Shown here one piece after another: positions 17,929-27,123 of a stretch of DNA of 64,000 bases. Origin of the DNA: Pseudomonadota bacterium. Its GTDB lineage: Bacteria > Pseudomonadota > Alphaproteobacteria > Rhodospirillales > Magnetospirillaceae. The notes beneath the pieces are model-generated. The model had not been told where the DNA came from and made no database searches. It saw only the letters and a list, made by a program, of their open reading frames with translations. The translations under genes were made by a program, and so were the position numbers. The stretch is from assembly GCA_023426365.1 (NCBI GenBank), contig JAFAAW010000092.1, positions 1 to 64,000 of the forward strand, written 5' to 3'. The first letter of the stretch is position 1, and each line of letters starts with the position of its first letter.

Positions 17929-18698
17929 CGCGCAAACAGCAAGTCGCCAAGGCATTCGCCGCCGCCGCCGCCACCTATGACAGCGCCGCCCAGGCCCAGG
18001 CCCGCGCCGCCGACCGCATGACCGAACTGGTGGGCGGCCTTGCCCTGCCCGCCCATCCGGTGGTGCTTGAAATCGGCTGCGGCACCGGCCTGCTGACCCG
18101 CCGGCTGATGCCGCGCGTGGGCGGCGACTGGCTGGTGACCGACCTGTCGCCCACCATGGTCGAGGCGGCCAAGGCCGCCGTCGCCGCCATCGAGCCGCCC
18201 TGCCCGGCCGCCGCCGCGGCACAGTTCAGGGTGATGGACGGCGAACACCCCGACACCCCGGTGGGATTGTTCGATCTGGTGGTCAGCAATCTGGCGGCGC
18301 AGTGGTTCGGCGACCTCGGCCGCGCCGTCAACCGGCTGCGCGCCGGGCTTGCGCCGGGCGGCACGCTGGTGTTGTCCACCCTGGGCGCCGGCAGCTTCGC
18401 CCAATGGCAGGACGCCCATCAGGCGCTGGGCCTGAGCAGCGGCATTCCCGCCTATCCCGACGCCGGCACCCTGGCCCGCCAATTGCCCGAGGGCACCCGG
18501 CTGGTCACCGAAACCATCACCGTGCGGCACGAAAACGCCCATGCCTTCATCGCCGCGCTCAAGCGCATCGGCGCCGGCACCCCGGCCGCCGGCCACCGGC
18601 CGCTGCCGCCCGGCAGCCTGCGCAAGGTGATGCGCGCCATGGGCGCCCCGGTGGACATCGCCTATGTGCTGCATTACGCGCTGATCCCGGCGGAGTGA
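17925..18698 (+). CDS. bioC: malonyl-ACP O-methyltransferase
   Basis: A 257-aa SAM-dependent methyltransferase. The N-terminus has KAFAAAAATYDSAAQAQ, matching the BioC signature FxxAAxxYDxxAxxQ. Motif I is VLEIGCGTGLLT, and the post-motif acidic residue follows in VTDLSPTM. It methylates the free carboxyl of malonyl-ACP to start pimelate synthesis. The start overlaps the esterase stop (ATGA). Confidence 0.88.
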   Translation: MTRKQQVAKAFAAAAATYDSAAQAQARAADRMTELVGGLALPAHPVVLEIGCGTGLLTRRLMPRVGGDWLVTDLSPTMVEAAKAAVAAIEPPCPAAAAAQFRVMDGEHPDTPVGLFDLVVSNLAAQWFGDLGRAVNRLRAGLAPGGTLVLSTLGAGSFAQWQDAHQALGLSSGIPAYPDAGTLARQLPEGTRLVTETITVRHENAHAFIAALKRIGAGTPAAGHRPLPPGSLRKVMRAMGAPVDIAYVLHYALIPAE

Positions 18699-18702
18699 GG
18701 CG

Positions 18703-19317
18703 ATGCGCGGCGTTTTCGTCACCGGCACCGATACCGACGTGGGCAAGACCCTGGTGGCCGCGTGGCTGACCCAGGCCTGGGGCGCCGATTACTGGAAGCC
18801 GGTGCAGACCGGCGCGGCCGACATCACCGATTACGACACCGTGGCCAAGCTGGTGCCGGGCGCCGTCATCCATCCGTCGGCCTATGTGTTCCAGGCGCCC
18901 CTGTCCCCGCACGAGGCGGCCCGGCGCGAACGCGCCCGCATCGACCTGTCGGCGCTGGTTGCGCCGGTGACCTCCAACCTCCTGGTGGTGGAAGGCGCCG
19001 GCGGCGCCATGGTGCCGCTGAACGAGGTAGCGCTGACCGTGGATTTCATGGAGCGCCTGGGCCTGCCGGCGGTGATCGTGGCGCGGTCGGGTTTGGGCAC
19101 CATCAACCACACCCTGATGACGCTGGAGGTGCTGCGCCGTCGCCGCATCCCCATTCTGGGCGTGGTGATGAACGGCCAGAAGAACCCGGCCAACCGCCAG
19201 GCCATCGAGCATTTCGGCGCCGTCCCGGTCCTGGCGGAAATCCAGCCGCTGCCGGCGGTGACGGCGTCCGTGGTGGCAAGCCTGCCGCCGCCCGCCTTCG
19301 AGCCTCCCCGGGAGTGA
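18703..19317 (+). CDS. bioD: dethiobiotin synthetase
   Basis: A 204-aa ATP-dependent enzyme forming the ureido ring of dethiobiotin. The P-loop is TGTDTDVGKTLVA at the N-terminus, the second motif is YWKPVQTG, and VEGAGGAMVPLN is the Mg/ATP site. It is slightly short of the typical 225 residues but complete. It sits 4 nt after bioC and directly before bioA. Confidence 0.93.
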   Translation: MRGVFVTGTDTDVGKTLVAAWLTQAWGADYWKPVQTGAADITDYDTVAKLVPGAVIHPSAYVFQAPLSPHEAARRERARIDLSALVAPVTSNLLVVEGAGGAMVPLNEVALTVDFMERLGLPAVIVARSGLGTINHTLMTLEVLRRRRIPILGVVMNGQKNPANRQAIEHFGAVPVLAEIQPLPAVTASVVASLPPPAFEPPRE

Positions 19318-19320
19318 GTG

Positions 19321-20631
19321 ATGACCACCCTGTCCTATGACGAGTTGCGCGCCCTCGACGCCCGCCATGTCTGGCATCCCTTCACCCAGGCGGGCACCGC
19401 GCCCCCGGCCATCCTGGCGCTGGGCGGCCGGGGCACCACCATCTATGGCGCCGACGGCCGGGAGTATCTGGACGTCTGTTCGTCGTGGTGGGTCAACCTG
19501 CACGGTCACGGCAACCCGGCGATCGCCAAGGCCATCGCCGAGCAGGCGGCGCGGCTGGAACAGGTGATCTTCGCCGATTTCACCCACGAACCGGCCGCCC
19601 GGCTGGCGGCGCGGGTGGCGAACCGGCTGCCCGGCGACCTGGACCGCGTGTTCTTTTCCGATGACGGCTCCACCGCCGTCGAGGTGGCGCTGAAGATGGC
19701 GCGCCAGTACTGGACCAACAACGGCCAGGACCGCCGCGTCTATGTCGCCTTTCACGGCGGCTATCACGGCGACACCGCCGGCTCCATGTCGGTCGGCCGC
19801 TCGTGCGGCATCTTCAGCGCCTGGGAAAACATGATGTTCCCGGTCGAGGTGGTGCCCTTCCCCGTCACCTGGGACGACGACACCGAGGCCGAGGCCAAGG
19901 AACAGCGCACCCTGCTGGCGCTGGACGAGATCTTGGAGCGGAACGCAGGCCAAGTGGCCGGCGTGATCATCGAACCGCTCGTTCAGGGCGCGGCCGGCAT
20001 GCGCATGTGCACGCCCCGCTTCCTGCGAGCGCTGGAAGCCCGCGTGCGCGAGGCCCAGACCCTGTTGATCCTGGACGAGGTGATGACCGGGTTCGGCCGC
20101 ACCGGCGACATCTTCGCCTGCGTGCGTGCCGGCATCCAGCCGGATTTCGTCTGCCTGTCCAAGGGGCTGACCGGCGGTTTCCTGCCCATGTCGCTGACGG
20201 TGACGCGCGAACACGTCTACGAGGCGTTCCTGGGCGTGGACACCGCGCGCGCCTTCCTGCACGGCCATTCCTATACCGCGAATCCGCTGGGCTGCGCCGC
20301 CGGTCTGGCATCGCTGGACCTGCTGGAGGCCCCCGAATGCCAGCAGCGCCTGGCGGCGATCGAGGCCATCCACCGAAGCCGCCTGCCCGGCATCGCCCGC
20401 CGCGCGGGCGTGTCCAAGGCCCGCATCTGCGGCACCATCGCCGCCTTCGACTTGAAGGGCGACGGCTATGGCGGCCAATCCAGCCGTCAGCTCAAGCAGG
20501 CGTTCCTGGACAAGGGGCTGCTGATGCGGCCCATGGGCGACGTGCTGTATCTGCTGCCGCCGTACTGCATCACGGATATGGAACTGCACCGCGCCTGGGA
20601 TATCATCGACGGAGTGGTCAGCCGACTCTGA
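19321..20631 (+). CDS. bioA: adenosylmethionine-8-amino-7-oxononanoate aminotransferase
   Basis: A 436-aa class III aminotransferase giving 7,8-diaminopelargonate. It opens with the family motif HVWHPFTQ, then SSWWVNLHGHGNP, FFSDDGSTAVEVALKMARQ, LILDEVMTGFGRTG and the PLP Lys281 in CLSKGLTGG. The ATG immediately after the bioD stop (GTGATG) was chosen. It is the last clear biotin gene of the operon. Confidence 0.95.
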   Translation: MTTLSYDELRALDARHVWHPFTQAGTAPPAILALGGRGTTIYGADGREYLDVCSSWWVNLHGHGNPAIAKAIAEQAARLEQVIFADFTHEPAARLAARVANRLPGDLDRVFFSDDGSTAVEVALKMARQYWTNNGQDRRVYVAFHGGYHGDTAGSMSVGRSCGIFSAWENMMFPVEVVPFPVTWDDDTEAEAKEQRTLLALDEILERNAGQVAGVIIEPLVQGAAGMRMCTPRFLRALEARVREAQTLLILDEVMTGFGRTGDIFACVRAGIQPDFVCLSKGLTGGFLPMSLTVTREHVYEAFLGVDTARAFLHGHSYTANPLGCAAGLASLDLLEAPECQQRLAAIEAIHRSRLPGIARRAGVSKARICGTIAAFDLKGDGYGGQSSRQLKQAFLDKGLLMRPMGDVLYLLPPYCITDMELHRAWDIIDGVVSRL

Positions 20632-20664
20632 GGGGGCCCATGCAGCGCAAGACGGTGGAAGGCA

Positions 20665-21306
20665 ATGCTCCGCATTGAGGAAATCGTCGGCGCCATGGAC
20701 GACGAATTCCGCTATGCGCTGGACGCGCTGGGCGACGACCGGCTGGCGGAACTCGCCGCCGACAAGGCGGCCTTGCGCCGGCTGCGCCCGGTCGGCGTGT
20801 CCCATGCCGAGGCCATGGCGATGATCGCCGCCATCCAGGCCCGCCGCGAAGCCGCGCGCGAACGCCAGGCCCAGGAGGAACGGCGCCAGGCCGCCCGCGC
20901 CGCCCGCCGCAAGTCCAATCCCCGCAAGGCCGCACCCGGCAAATCCCGAGCCAAGGCGGTGGCGGATGCCGCCGCCCTTGCGGAACCGGGCGCCGCCCTC
21001 GCGGAACCGGCCGCCACGACGACCACCGCCACCTTGCCGGGGCCGCCCGCCATGGTCCGGCTGGCGCCGCCCCGTCCGACCGGCCCCGCCATCCGCCTGC
21101 CCCCGCCGGCCGCCGAAAGTGCCGCGATCCCCCTGCCCGCCCCCAGCGGCCCACCGGTGGCGGCGCCCCCCACCGCCGCCGCCGATGCCGACGCCGCAGC
21201 CGTCACCACCCCGCGCCGCCCGTCCCGGTCGCGCACCAGGCTGGCGGTCATGCTGGCGCTGGGGGCGCTTGGGGTGCTCGCTGCCTTGGCCCTTGCGGTG
21301 CTGTAG
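20665..21306 (+). CDS. tail-anchored Ala/Pro-rich protein of unknown function
   Basis: A 213-aa protein 33 nt after bioA. Residues 1-70 are an acidic-to-basic helical region rich in Ala/Arg/Gln that looks like a coiled coil (IQARREAARERQAQEERRQ). Then come a basic Lys/Arg patch, a long Pro/Ala-rich linker, and a single C-terminal transmembrane helix (about 190-213) with no residues after it. The topology suggests a membrane-tethered protein with a cytoplasmic domain. No family recognised; a link to biotin synthesis rests on position only. Confidence 0.6.
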   Translation: MLRIEEIVGAMDDEFRYALDALGDDRLAELAADKAALRRLRPVGVSHAEAMAMIAAIQARREAARERQAQEERRQAARAARRKSNPRKAAPGKSRAKAVADAAALAEPGAALAEPAATTTTATLPGPPAMVRLAPPRPTGPAIRLPPPAAESAAIPLPAPSGPPVAAPPTAAADADAAAVTTPRRPSRSRTRLAVMLALGALGVLAALALAVL

Positions 21307-21364
21307 CCGGAACATCCCAGCCGCTTGAACATTCATCTGGTATCAACCGCACGGAGATACCGCG

Positions 21365-21667
21365 ATGAAGACAGCCTTCGTCCTTGCCGCGCTGCTTGGC
21401 GTGAGCGTGGCCTTGCCGGCTCTGGCCCAGTCCGAGCCGTCGGACCGCTATCGCCGCGACCAAAGCCAGACAGCCCCCACCTGGAACGACCAGCAGGCGC
21501 AGAATCCCAGCAAGGAACGCACCGGCGAGTTGGAGAACCTCCGAGACAAAGGCATGACCTCGCCCAACGTGCGCGGTGAAGGGGTGCAGGAAAACCCCAA
21601 CACCGGCGTGCCGGAACCGCAGCGCACCGAACCGCCCACCCCACGCGACCGTGGCATTCGCCCCTGA
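21365..21667 (+). CDS. small secreted hydrophilic protein
   Basis: A 100-aa protein. GGAGA precedes the start. Residues 1-21 are a Sec signal (ending PALAQ). The mature part is hydrophilic, rich in Pro, Arg, Glu and Asn, and probably disordered. No family recognised. It is the first of three small secreted proteins in a row, each with its own ribosome site and a MKT start. Confidence 0.6.
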   Translation: MKTAFVLAALLGVSVALPALAQSEPSDRYRRDQSQTAPTWNDQQAQNPSKERTGELENLRDKGMTSPNVRGEGVQENPNTGVPEPQRTEPPTPRDRGIRP

Positions 21668-21806
21668 CCTTCAGCCATCCGAGCGGACGCACACGGCGCG
21701 CAGAGGGACGCGGGCCGGAACCATCGCCGGTCACAGGCATTGATGGCGAGGTAGCGGACGGTATGGGCCGTCCGCCCCATCCATTTCACTGACGTGGGAG
21801 ACAGAC

Positions 21807-22214
21807 ATGAAAACGGCCCTCATCATCGCCCTGATGGGCGCGCTGGCGACCAGCCCGGCCTGGGCGCGCGGCATGGGCGAACAGCGCAGCGACGCCCAAG
21901 GCACGCAGCACATGGGCGCCCAGGGCCAGTCGGGGAAGTTGGACCAGAACACGGCCCGCCAGGTGCAGCAGCAATTGCAGTCCCAGGGCTATGACGTCGG
22001 CCAGGTGGACGGCATCTGGGGCCAGCGCTCGCGGCAGGCGCTGATGAATTTCCAGCGCGACCAGAACATGCGCGCCACCGGCCAGCCGGACCAGCAGACC
22101 ATGGCGGCCCTGGGGCTGGAGCCGTCCGCCACCCAGCAGGCGCAAACGCCCGAGGAAGGCGGCCGCCGGTCGTCGGACCAGCAGCGCCCCGAAGGCGGAT
22201 GGATGGGGCGCTGA
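21807..22214 (+). CDS. secreted peptidoglycan-binding-like protein (PG_binding_1)
   Basis: A 135-aa protein with a Sec signal (about 1-20, ending PAWA). Residues about 50-95 form one PG_binding_1 repeat: VQQQLQSQGYDVGQVDG, then WGQRSRQALMNFQRDQN and a terminal MAALGL. The tail is Gln/Glu/Arg-rich. No catalytic domain is attached, so it is likely a periplasmic binding or structural protein. GGGAGA precedes the start. Confidence 0.75.
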   Translation: MKTALIIALMGALATSPAWARGMGEQRSDAQGTQHMGAQGQSGKLDQNTARQVQQQLQSQGYDVGQVDGIWGQRSRQALMNFQRDQNMRATGQPDQQTMAALGLEPSATQQAQTPEEGGRRSSDQQRPEGGWMGR

Positions 22215-22311
22215 TCCCCACCGCCCGCTGCAACATGCTGTGGCGGGCGCCCGGCGCGGCCAGCGTCCTGGGCGTCCGTCCCGCTTTTCCCCCGGCCCGG
22301 AGGTCATCCTG

Positions 22312-22896
22312 ATGAAGACGACCATCGCCATTGTCGCCCTTGCCGGTCTTGCCGCCCTGCCCGCGCTGGCGCAGCAGGCGGCCACCGGCACCAGCAGCCC
22401 GCCCTGGCAGCGGCCCGGCGAACCGTTGGCCGCCGCCCAGACCACGCGCGAATACGTCCCCAACCGCGACGTGGTCGCCGCCGTCCAGCAGCGTCTGAAC
22501 CAGTTGGGCTATTCCACCGCCGTCAGCGGCAATTACGACGCCAATCTGCGCAACAACGTGCTGCGCTTCCAGTCCGACACCGGATTGCGCCCCACCGGCG
22601 AGGTGGACCTGTCCACCATCGGCGCGTTGGGCATCGACGTCGAGCCGGTGGGCGGCGGCCCGCGCGTGGCCAGCGCGCCGCCCCCGCCGATGGCGCAGCA
22701 GCCCATGCGCCCGCTAGTCGCCTATGACCAGATTCTGGAGCGCGACCAGCACATGAGCAGCCCCCAGACCCGCCACCAATCCTCGGAATTCGAGAACACC
22801 GCCGGGGTCACCGTGGAGACGCAGAACCTGCAGATCGGTGAACTGCCCCCGGGCATGCCGCCCGGCCAGCCGCCGCAAAATCTCGGCATCTATTGA
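22312..22896 (+). CDS. secreted peptidoglycan-binding-like protein (PG_binding_1)
   Basis: A 194-aa protein. GGAGGT precedes the chosen ATG; the signal peptide ends PALAQ. Residues about 60-105 form a PG_binding_1 fold (AAVQQRLNQLGYSTAVSGN, NVLRFQSDTGLRPTGEVD). The remaining 90 residues are Pro/Gln-rich with no clear domain. It resembles the previous gene in architecture and probably arose by duplication followed by divergence. Confidence 0.72.
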   Translation: MKTTIAIVALAGLAALPALAQQAATGTSSPPWQRPGEPLAAAQTTREYVPNRDVVAAVQQRLNQLGYSTAVSGNYDANLRNNVLRFQSDTGLRPTGEVDLSTIGALGIDVEPVGGGPRVASAPPPPMAQQPMRPLVAYDQILERDQHMSSPQTRHQSSEFENTAGVTVETQNLQIGELPPGMPPGQPPQNLGIY

Positions 22897-22930
22897 TCAT
22901 AGGGGCCGGGCAGCCGCGCGCCCCCGCGGC

Positions 22931-23344
22931 TCACGAGCGATAATTGAGCACGCTGCCCGGCCGCACCGCGCCCGGCGTGGTCCGCCGCATGTTGGATTCG
23001 TAAATGCCGATGCCGCGCAGCAGCGCGTCCAGGAAGACCTTGCCGCTGCCGCCGGCGTCGGTGGTTTCCTCGGCCTCATCGGCGCGGAAACCGTTGGCGG
23101 CGCGGATGATGAACGGGGTCGCCCGTTCCTGCTGCTGCTGCTCGCGATCCAGATCGAACTGGCGTTCCTCGTCGTACCGCCACAGGCGGTTGTCGTTGAC
23201 GCCGATCTGCGGGGAAAAGCCCGCGCCTTCGACCCCGGCCCCAACAGACGCGACGTTGCGGCCGCCCGACAGGGGGCGGGCCGTGGCCGCCGCCGCCATG
23301 CCGGGCGATGCAATCGCCGAGACTTTGCTGGTTCCCAGAGCCAT
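22931..23344 (-). CDS. hypothetical protein
   Basis: A 137-aa protein, convergent with the secreted-protein run. The N-terminal 45 residues are Gly/Ala/Ser-rich and low in charge, with no clear signal; a Gln/Glu-rich segment (LDREQQQQERATPF) follows, then a short conserved-looking helical stretch near the C-terminus. No family recognised. Codon use matches its neighbours, so it is probably a real gene. Confidence 0.55.
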   Translation of the reverse strand: MALGTSKVSAIASPGMAAAATARPLSGGRNVASVGAGVEGAGFSPQIGVNDNRLWRYDEERQFDLDREQQQQERATPFIIRAANGFRADEAEETTDAGGSGKVFLDALLRGIGIYESNMRRTTPGAVRPGSVLNYRS

Positions 23345-23686
23345 AGCTACTCTGACCCTAAATTAATTCGATATTAAGTATAGGGACGAACATCCGCCAA
23401 ATCCACTTCTTTCCCAGAATGCTCACAAAAACGGCCGATGTTTTTGTCTCTCGCACGGGGAAAAGTGAATGAATCAAAAATAATATAGGGTGAAACGGAT
23501 AATAGACTGGCCGTTTCCGCCAGTCGGCGACCAAAAATAAGCCGAACGACATCCGGTGAACCACTGACCGTCTCGCAGTTGCAAAATTTTCATGAGCCGC
23601 CCCCGCACCCTCGGCTTATAGTGGCAGGAGGAGCAGGGCGGCCACCAGTCCGGGCGCCCGGAGACAGACACAAGCGAGGGAGCGCC
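23345..23686. other. 342-bp AT-rich region before phaC
   Basis: No gene is visible. The region is much richer in A/T than its surroundings and contains two TATAGGG-type -10-like elements (near 23378 and 23488). It is the probable promoter region for the divergent hypothetical gene and phaC. Confidence 0.4.
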
Positions 23687-25546
23687 ATGACTGAAATCCG
23701 CCCGCAACCGGCCCTGCACGACGACGCCCATCAGGGCGCCGCCGCCACCGCCGGCGGGGCGCCGCCGCGCCCGGTCCACCCGCTGATGGCGCTGCCGGCC
23801 AAGGCGGAACATTTCACCGCCCCCTTCCCCATCTTCACGGAATCCACCGACCGGCTGATGCACGCCATCCAGGGCCGCTTCACCATGGCCATGTCGCCGG
23901 CTTCGCTGTTGCTGGCCTATCTGGACTGGCAGGTTCACCTGCTCAACTCGCCGGGCAAGGTGGGCGAACTGGCGCAGAACGCCCTGGCCAAGGCGCTGCC
24001 GCTGGGCCGCTATGCGCTGGATTCGCTGCTGGGCCGCAGCGACCCCGACCCCTTCGTGCCGCTGGCCCAGGATTCGCGCTTCGCCAGCGCGGAATGGCAG
24101 AAATTCCCCTACAACGTCATGTCCCAGGCGTTCCTGTACACCGAGCAATGGTGGCACTACGCCACCACCGGCGTGCGCGGCGTCGGCCGCCACCGCCAGC
24201 AGGTGGTCAGCTTCGCCGCCCGCCAGTTGCTGGACATGGTCTCGCCCTCCAATTCGCCGTGGCTGAACCCGGACGTATTGAAGGTGACCATGGAACAGGG
24301 CGGCCAAAATCTGGTGCGCGGCTGGCAGAATTTCTGCGACGACGTCATGCGCAACGCGACCGGCCGCGACTATGCCCCGGACGAGCGCTATGCGGTCGGC
24401 AAGGGCGTGGCGGTGACGCCGGGCAAGGTGGTGTTCCGCAACCGGCTGATCGAGCTGATCCAGTACGCGCCCGCCACCGACGAGGTGCACGCCGAGCCAA
24501 TCCTGATCGTGCCGGCCTGGATCATGAAATATTACATCCTGGACCTGTCGCCCCACAATTCCATGGTCAAGTGGCTGGTGTCCAAGGGGCACACGGTGTT
24601 CGTCATCTCGTGGAAGAATCCCGGCCCCGAGGACCGCGACATGGGCATGGCCGATTACCGCCGCCTGGGCGTCATGGCGGCGCTTGACGCCATCAATGCC
24701 GTGGTGCCCGGCCAGAAGGTGCACGCCGCCGGCTATTGCCTGGGCGGCACCCTGCTGTCCATCGCGGCGGCGGCCATGGCGCGCGACGGCGACGAACGCC
24801 TGGCCAGCGTCACCTTGCTGGCGGCCCAGACCGATTTCGAGGATGCCGGCGAAATCATGCTGTTCATCGACGAAAGCCAGGTCACCTATCTGGAAGACGT
24901 CATGTGGGACCAGGGCTATCTGGACACCAAGCAGATGGCCGGCGCCTTCCAGATGCTGCGCTCCAACGACCTGATCTGGTCGCGCATGGTGCGCCAGTAC
25001 TTCCTGGGCGAAACCGACCAGGCCAACGACCTGATGGCGTGGAACGCCGACGCCACCCGCATGCCCTACAAGATGCATTCGGAATATCTGCGCCGGCTGT
25101 TCCTCAACAACATGCTGGCCAAGGGCCGCTATACGGTCGAGGGGCGCCCCATCGCGCTGACCGACATCCGCGCCCCCATCTGCGCGGTCGGCACCACCAA
25201 GGACCACGTGGCGCCGTGGAAGTCGGTCTACAAGATCGGCATCCTGACCGACACCGACGTCACCTTCATCCTGTGCAACGGCGGCCACAACGCGGGCATC
25301 GTGTCGGAGCCGGGCCACAAGCGGCGCTCGTACCAGATCGCCACCCGCGCCGATGCCGACAAGTACATCGACCCCGACACCTGGGCGGCGCTGACGCCCA
25401 GGCACGAGGGATCGTGGTGGGAGGCATGGCAGGATTGGCTGGTGGCCAATTCGTCGGGCAGGATTGCCGCCCCCGCCATGGGCGCGCCCGATGCCGGCTA
25501 TCCGCCGGTGGCCGACGCCCCCGGCGCCTATGTCCTGATGCCCTAA
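23687..25546 (+). CDS. phaC: class I poly(3-hydroxyalkanoate) synthase
   Basis: A 619-aa polymerase joining hydroxyacyl-CoA units into storage polyester at granule surfaces. The lipase-like box GYCLGGT carries the nucleophile Cys351; the catalytic His is in NGGHNAGIV, and an Asp lies in TKDHVAPW. The PhaC N-terminal domain is present (residues about 50-220). It is slightly longer than the usual 560-600 residues because of an N-terminal low-complexity extension. ATG at 23687 was chosen over longer frames. The lone FliN-like gene follows. Confidence 0.93.
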   Translation: MTEIRPQPALHDDAHQGAAATAGGAPPRPVHPLMALPAKAEHFTAPFPIFTESTDRLMHAIQGRFTMAMSPASLLLAYLDWQVHLLNSPGKVGELAQNALAKALPLGRYALDSLLGRSDPDPFVPLAQDSRFASAEWQKFPYNVMSQAFLYTEQWWHYATTGVRGVGRHRQQVVSFAARQLLDMVSPSNSPWLNPDVLKVTMEQGGQNLVRGWQNFCDDVMRNATGRDYAPDERYAVGKGVAVTPGKVVFRNRLIELIQYAPATDEVHAEPILIVPAWIMKYYILDLSPHNSMVKWLVSKGHTVFVISWKNPGPEDRDMGMADYRRLGVMAALDAINAVVPGQKVHAAGYCLGGTLLSIAAAAMARDGDERLASVTLLAAQTDFEDAGEIMLFIDESQVTYLEDVMWDQGYLDTKQMAGAFQMLRSNDLIWSRMVRQYFLGETDQANDLMAWNADATRMPYKMHSEYLRRLFLNNMLAKGRYTVEGRPIALTDIRAPICAVGTTKDHVAPWKSVYKIGILTDTDVTFILCNGGHNAGIVSEPGHKRRSYQIATRADADKYIDPDTWAALTPRHEGSWWEAWQDWLVANSSGRIAAPAMGAPDAGYPPVADAPGAYVLMP

Positions 25547-25610
25547 CCAGCCGTTAACCAACCCCGTGCGCTAATGGGGCCGGAATTGTACCCAGGAGGA
25601 CTCCGGCCCC

Positions 25611-25880
25611 ATGAGCAGCGACACCATGGTCGGCGACAAGCCGACCGAAGCCGTCTACGGCGTCAATGTGGAGTGCATTGCCGTCCTGGGCACCGCCAAC
25701 CTGCCCATCGCCCAGTTGCTGAAGCTGGGCCGCGGCGCCGTCGTGGAGCTGGACCGCAAGGTCAACGACCCGGTGGACATCTACGTCAACCGCAAGCACA
25801 TCGCCAAGGCCGAGGTCGTGGTGGTCGAGGACCATCTGGCCGTCACCATCACCGAAGTGCTCAAGCGCGCCGCCGATTAG
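25611..25880 (+). CDS. FliN/SpoA-domain protein (flagellar motor switch type)
   Basis: An 89-aa protein with a strong AGGAGG site. The whole chain is a SpoA (FliMN C-terminal) domain: VECIAVLGTANLPIAQLLKL, GAVVELDRKVNDPVDIYVN, then HIAKAEVVVVEDHLAVTITE. FliN forms part of the flagellar C-ring. No other flagellar genes are in the window, and the protein lacks the longer N-terminal part of classical FliN, so it may be an accessory or alternative copy. Confidence 0.8.
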   Translation: MSSDTMVGDKPTEAVYGVNVECIAVLGTANLPIAQLLKLGRGAVVELDRKVNDPVDIYVNRKHIAKAEVVVVEDHLAVTITEVLKRAAD

Positions 25881-26069
25881 ACCGTCGGGCGCCAAGCCCG
25901 CTCTGCGGCCGCCTGGCGCCGCGTCTCTCCTGGTCCGCCCGTTCCCCATGGGCACCCGGCGTTCGGCCGCACCGTTTTCGGGTGCGTCGTCGCGGGGGTG
26001 TCGCTTGACCGCATCGCCACAGGCGTTACCCTGTGGGGCGTTGTCCCATGGCCACCAATGGACCTTACG

Positions 26070-26726
26070 ATGAAATTCTTTCTCGACACCGCCGAAATCT
26101 CGGACATCAAGGCGCTGGCCGATACCGGCCTGGTGGATGGCGTCACCACCAACCCGTCGCTGATCGCCAAGTCCGGCCGCAACATCCTGGACGTGATCTG
26201 CGAGATTTGCGATCTCATCCCCGGCCCGGTTTCCGCCGAGGTGGCCGCCACCGACTTCGAAACCATGCTGGCCGAAGGCCGCAAGCTGGCCACCCTGCGC
26301 CCCAACGTTGCCGTCAAGGTGCCGCTGACCGTGGACGGCCTGCGCGTGTGCAAGGCGCTGTCCGATGACGGCGTGCTGGTCAACGTCACCCTGTGCTTCT
26401 CGGCCAATCAGGCGATCCTGGCCGCCAAGGCCGGCGCCGCCTTCATCTCGCCCTTCGTCGGCCGGTTGGACGACATCGGCCAGGACGGCATGCAGTTGAT
26501 CTCGGACATCGTCGAGATTTACGCGCAATACCCCGACTTCACCACCGACGTGCTGGTGGCCAGCGTGCGCAGCCCCATGCATGTGACGGATGCCGCCCGC
26601 CTGGGCGCCCATGTGGTGACCATGCCGCCGGCCATCCTCAAGCAGATGTACAACCATCCGCTGACCGACAAGGGCCTGGCGGCTTTTACCGCCGACTGGG
26701 CGAAGACCGGCCAGAGCATTCTTTGA
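26070..26726 (+). CDS. tal: transaldolase (short, subfamily 3B type)
   Basis: A 218-aa member of the short transaldolase/fructose-6-phosphate-aldolase family. It has [15 protein letters not shown], the TTNPSL motif, the Schiff-base Lys83 in [20 protein letters not shown] and [11 protein letters not shown]. It transfers dihydroxyacetone units in the pentose phosphate pathway. The ATG at 26070 follows a weak ribosome site but gives the exact family length. A terminator follows. Confidence 0.92.
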   Translation: MKFFLDTAEISDIKALADTGLVDGVTTNPSLIAKSGRNILDVICEICDLIPGPVSAEVAATDFETMLAEGRKLATLRPNVAVKVPLTVDGLRVCKALSDDGVLVNVTLCFSANQAILAAKAGAAFISPFVGRLDDIGQDGMQLISDIVEIYAQYPDFTTDVLVASVRSPMHVTDAARLGAHVVTMPPAILKQMYNHPLTDKGLAAFTADWAKTGQSIL

Positions 26727-26814
26727 TCCGCGCGGGCGAAGCAGCCCCCAGCGCCCGCTTCGCCCCAATAAGCTGGTCGCGGTCAAAGCGCAGAGCAGAG
26801 CGGAGCGGATACAG

Positions 26815-26848
26815 AAAGAGGCGGCACCCGCAAGGGTGTCGCCTCTTT
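26815..26848 (+). terminator. rho-independent terminator after tal
   Basis: AAAGAGGCGGCACCC pairs with GGGTGTCGCCTCTTT around a GCAA tetraloop, ending in TTT. Confidence 0.85.
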
Positions 26849-26937
26849 CATTCGCATCAGCCCCCTGACGCGAAGGAGGCCGCACTTTACCCATCGCCGT
26901 CGCAAGGGCAAGCGCATTTTTCCAGGCTCGCCTGGAT

Positions 26938-27021
26938 ATTTGAATTTGCAATGATATGCCCATGGACGAGGGCCGCGGCGCAGAATCATTTCAATTAACT
27001 GCCGAAATTTGAAATTGCAAC
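26938..27021 (+). promoter_or_regulatory. paired ATTTGAAWTTGCAAY repeats before the CoA-transferase gene
   Basis: Two 15-mers (26938-26952 and 27007-27021) match at 13 of 15 positions and are 69 bp apart in an AT-rich spacer. They contain TTGCAA cores, reminiscent of ScfR/PccR-type short-chain fatty-acid regulator sites (TTTGCAAA). Assignment is speculative. Confidence 0.35.
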
Positions 27022-27123
27022 AGATAACTTCGCCCTAGCCCGCCGCGTCCTTCGCACTTCTTTCATATACGCCCCGCGCCATAGGGTGGCAGGACCCAAA
27101 GGGCTCAATATTGCGAGGCAAGG

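Noticed and set aside
18559..21336. Minus-strand open frame of 925 codons
   Set aside because: It lies antisense to bioC, bioD, bioA and their neighbour and has a Gly/Arg/His-rich composition from reading high-GC codons backward. No motif or start signal supports it.
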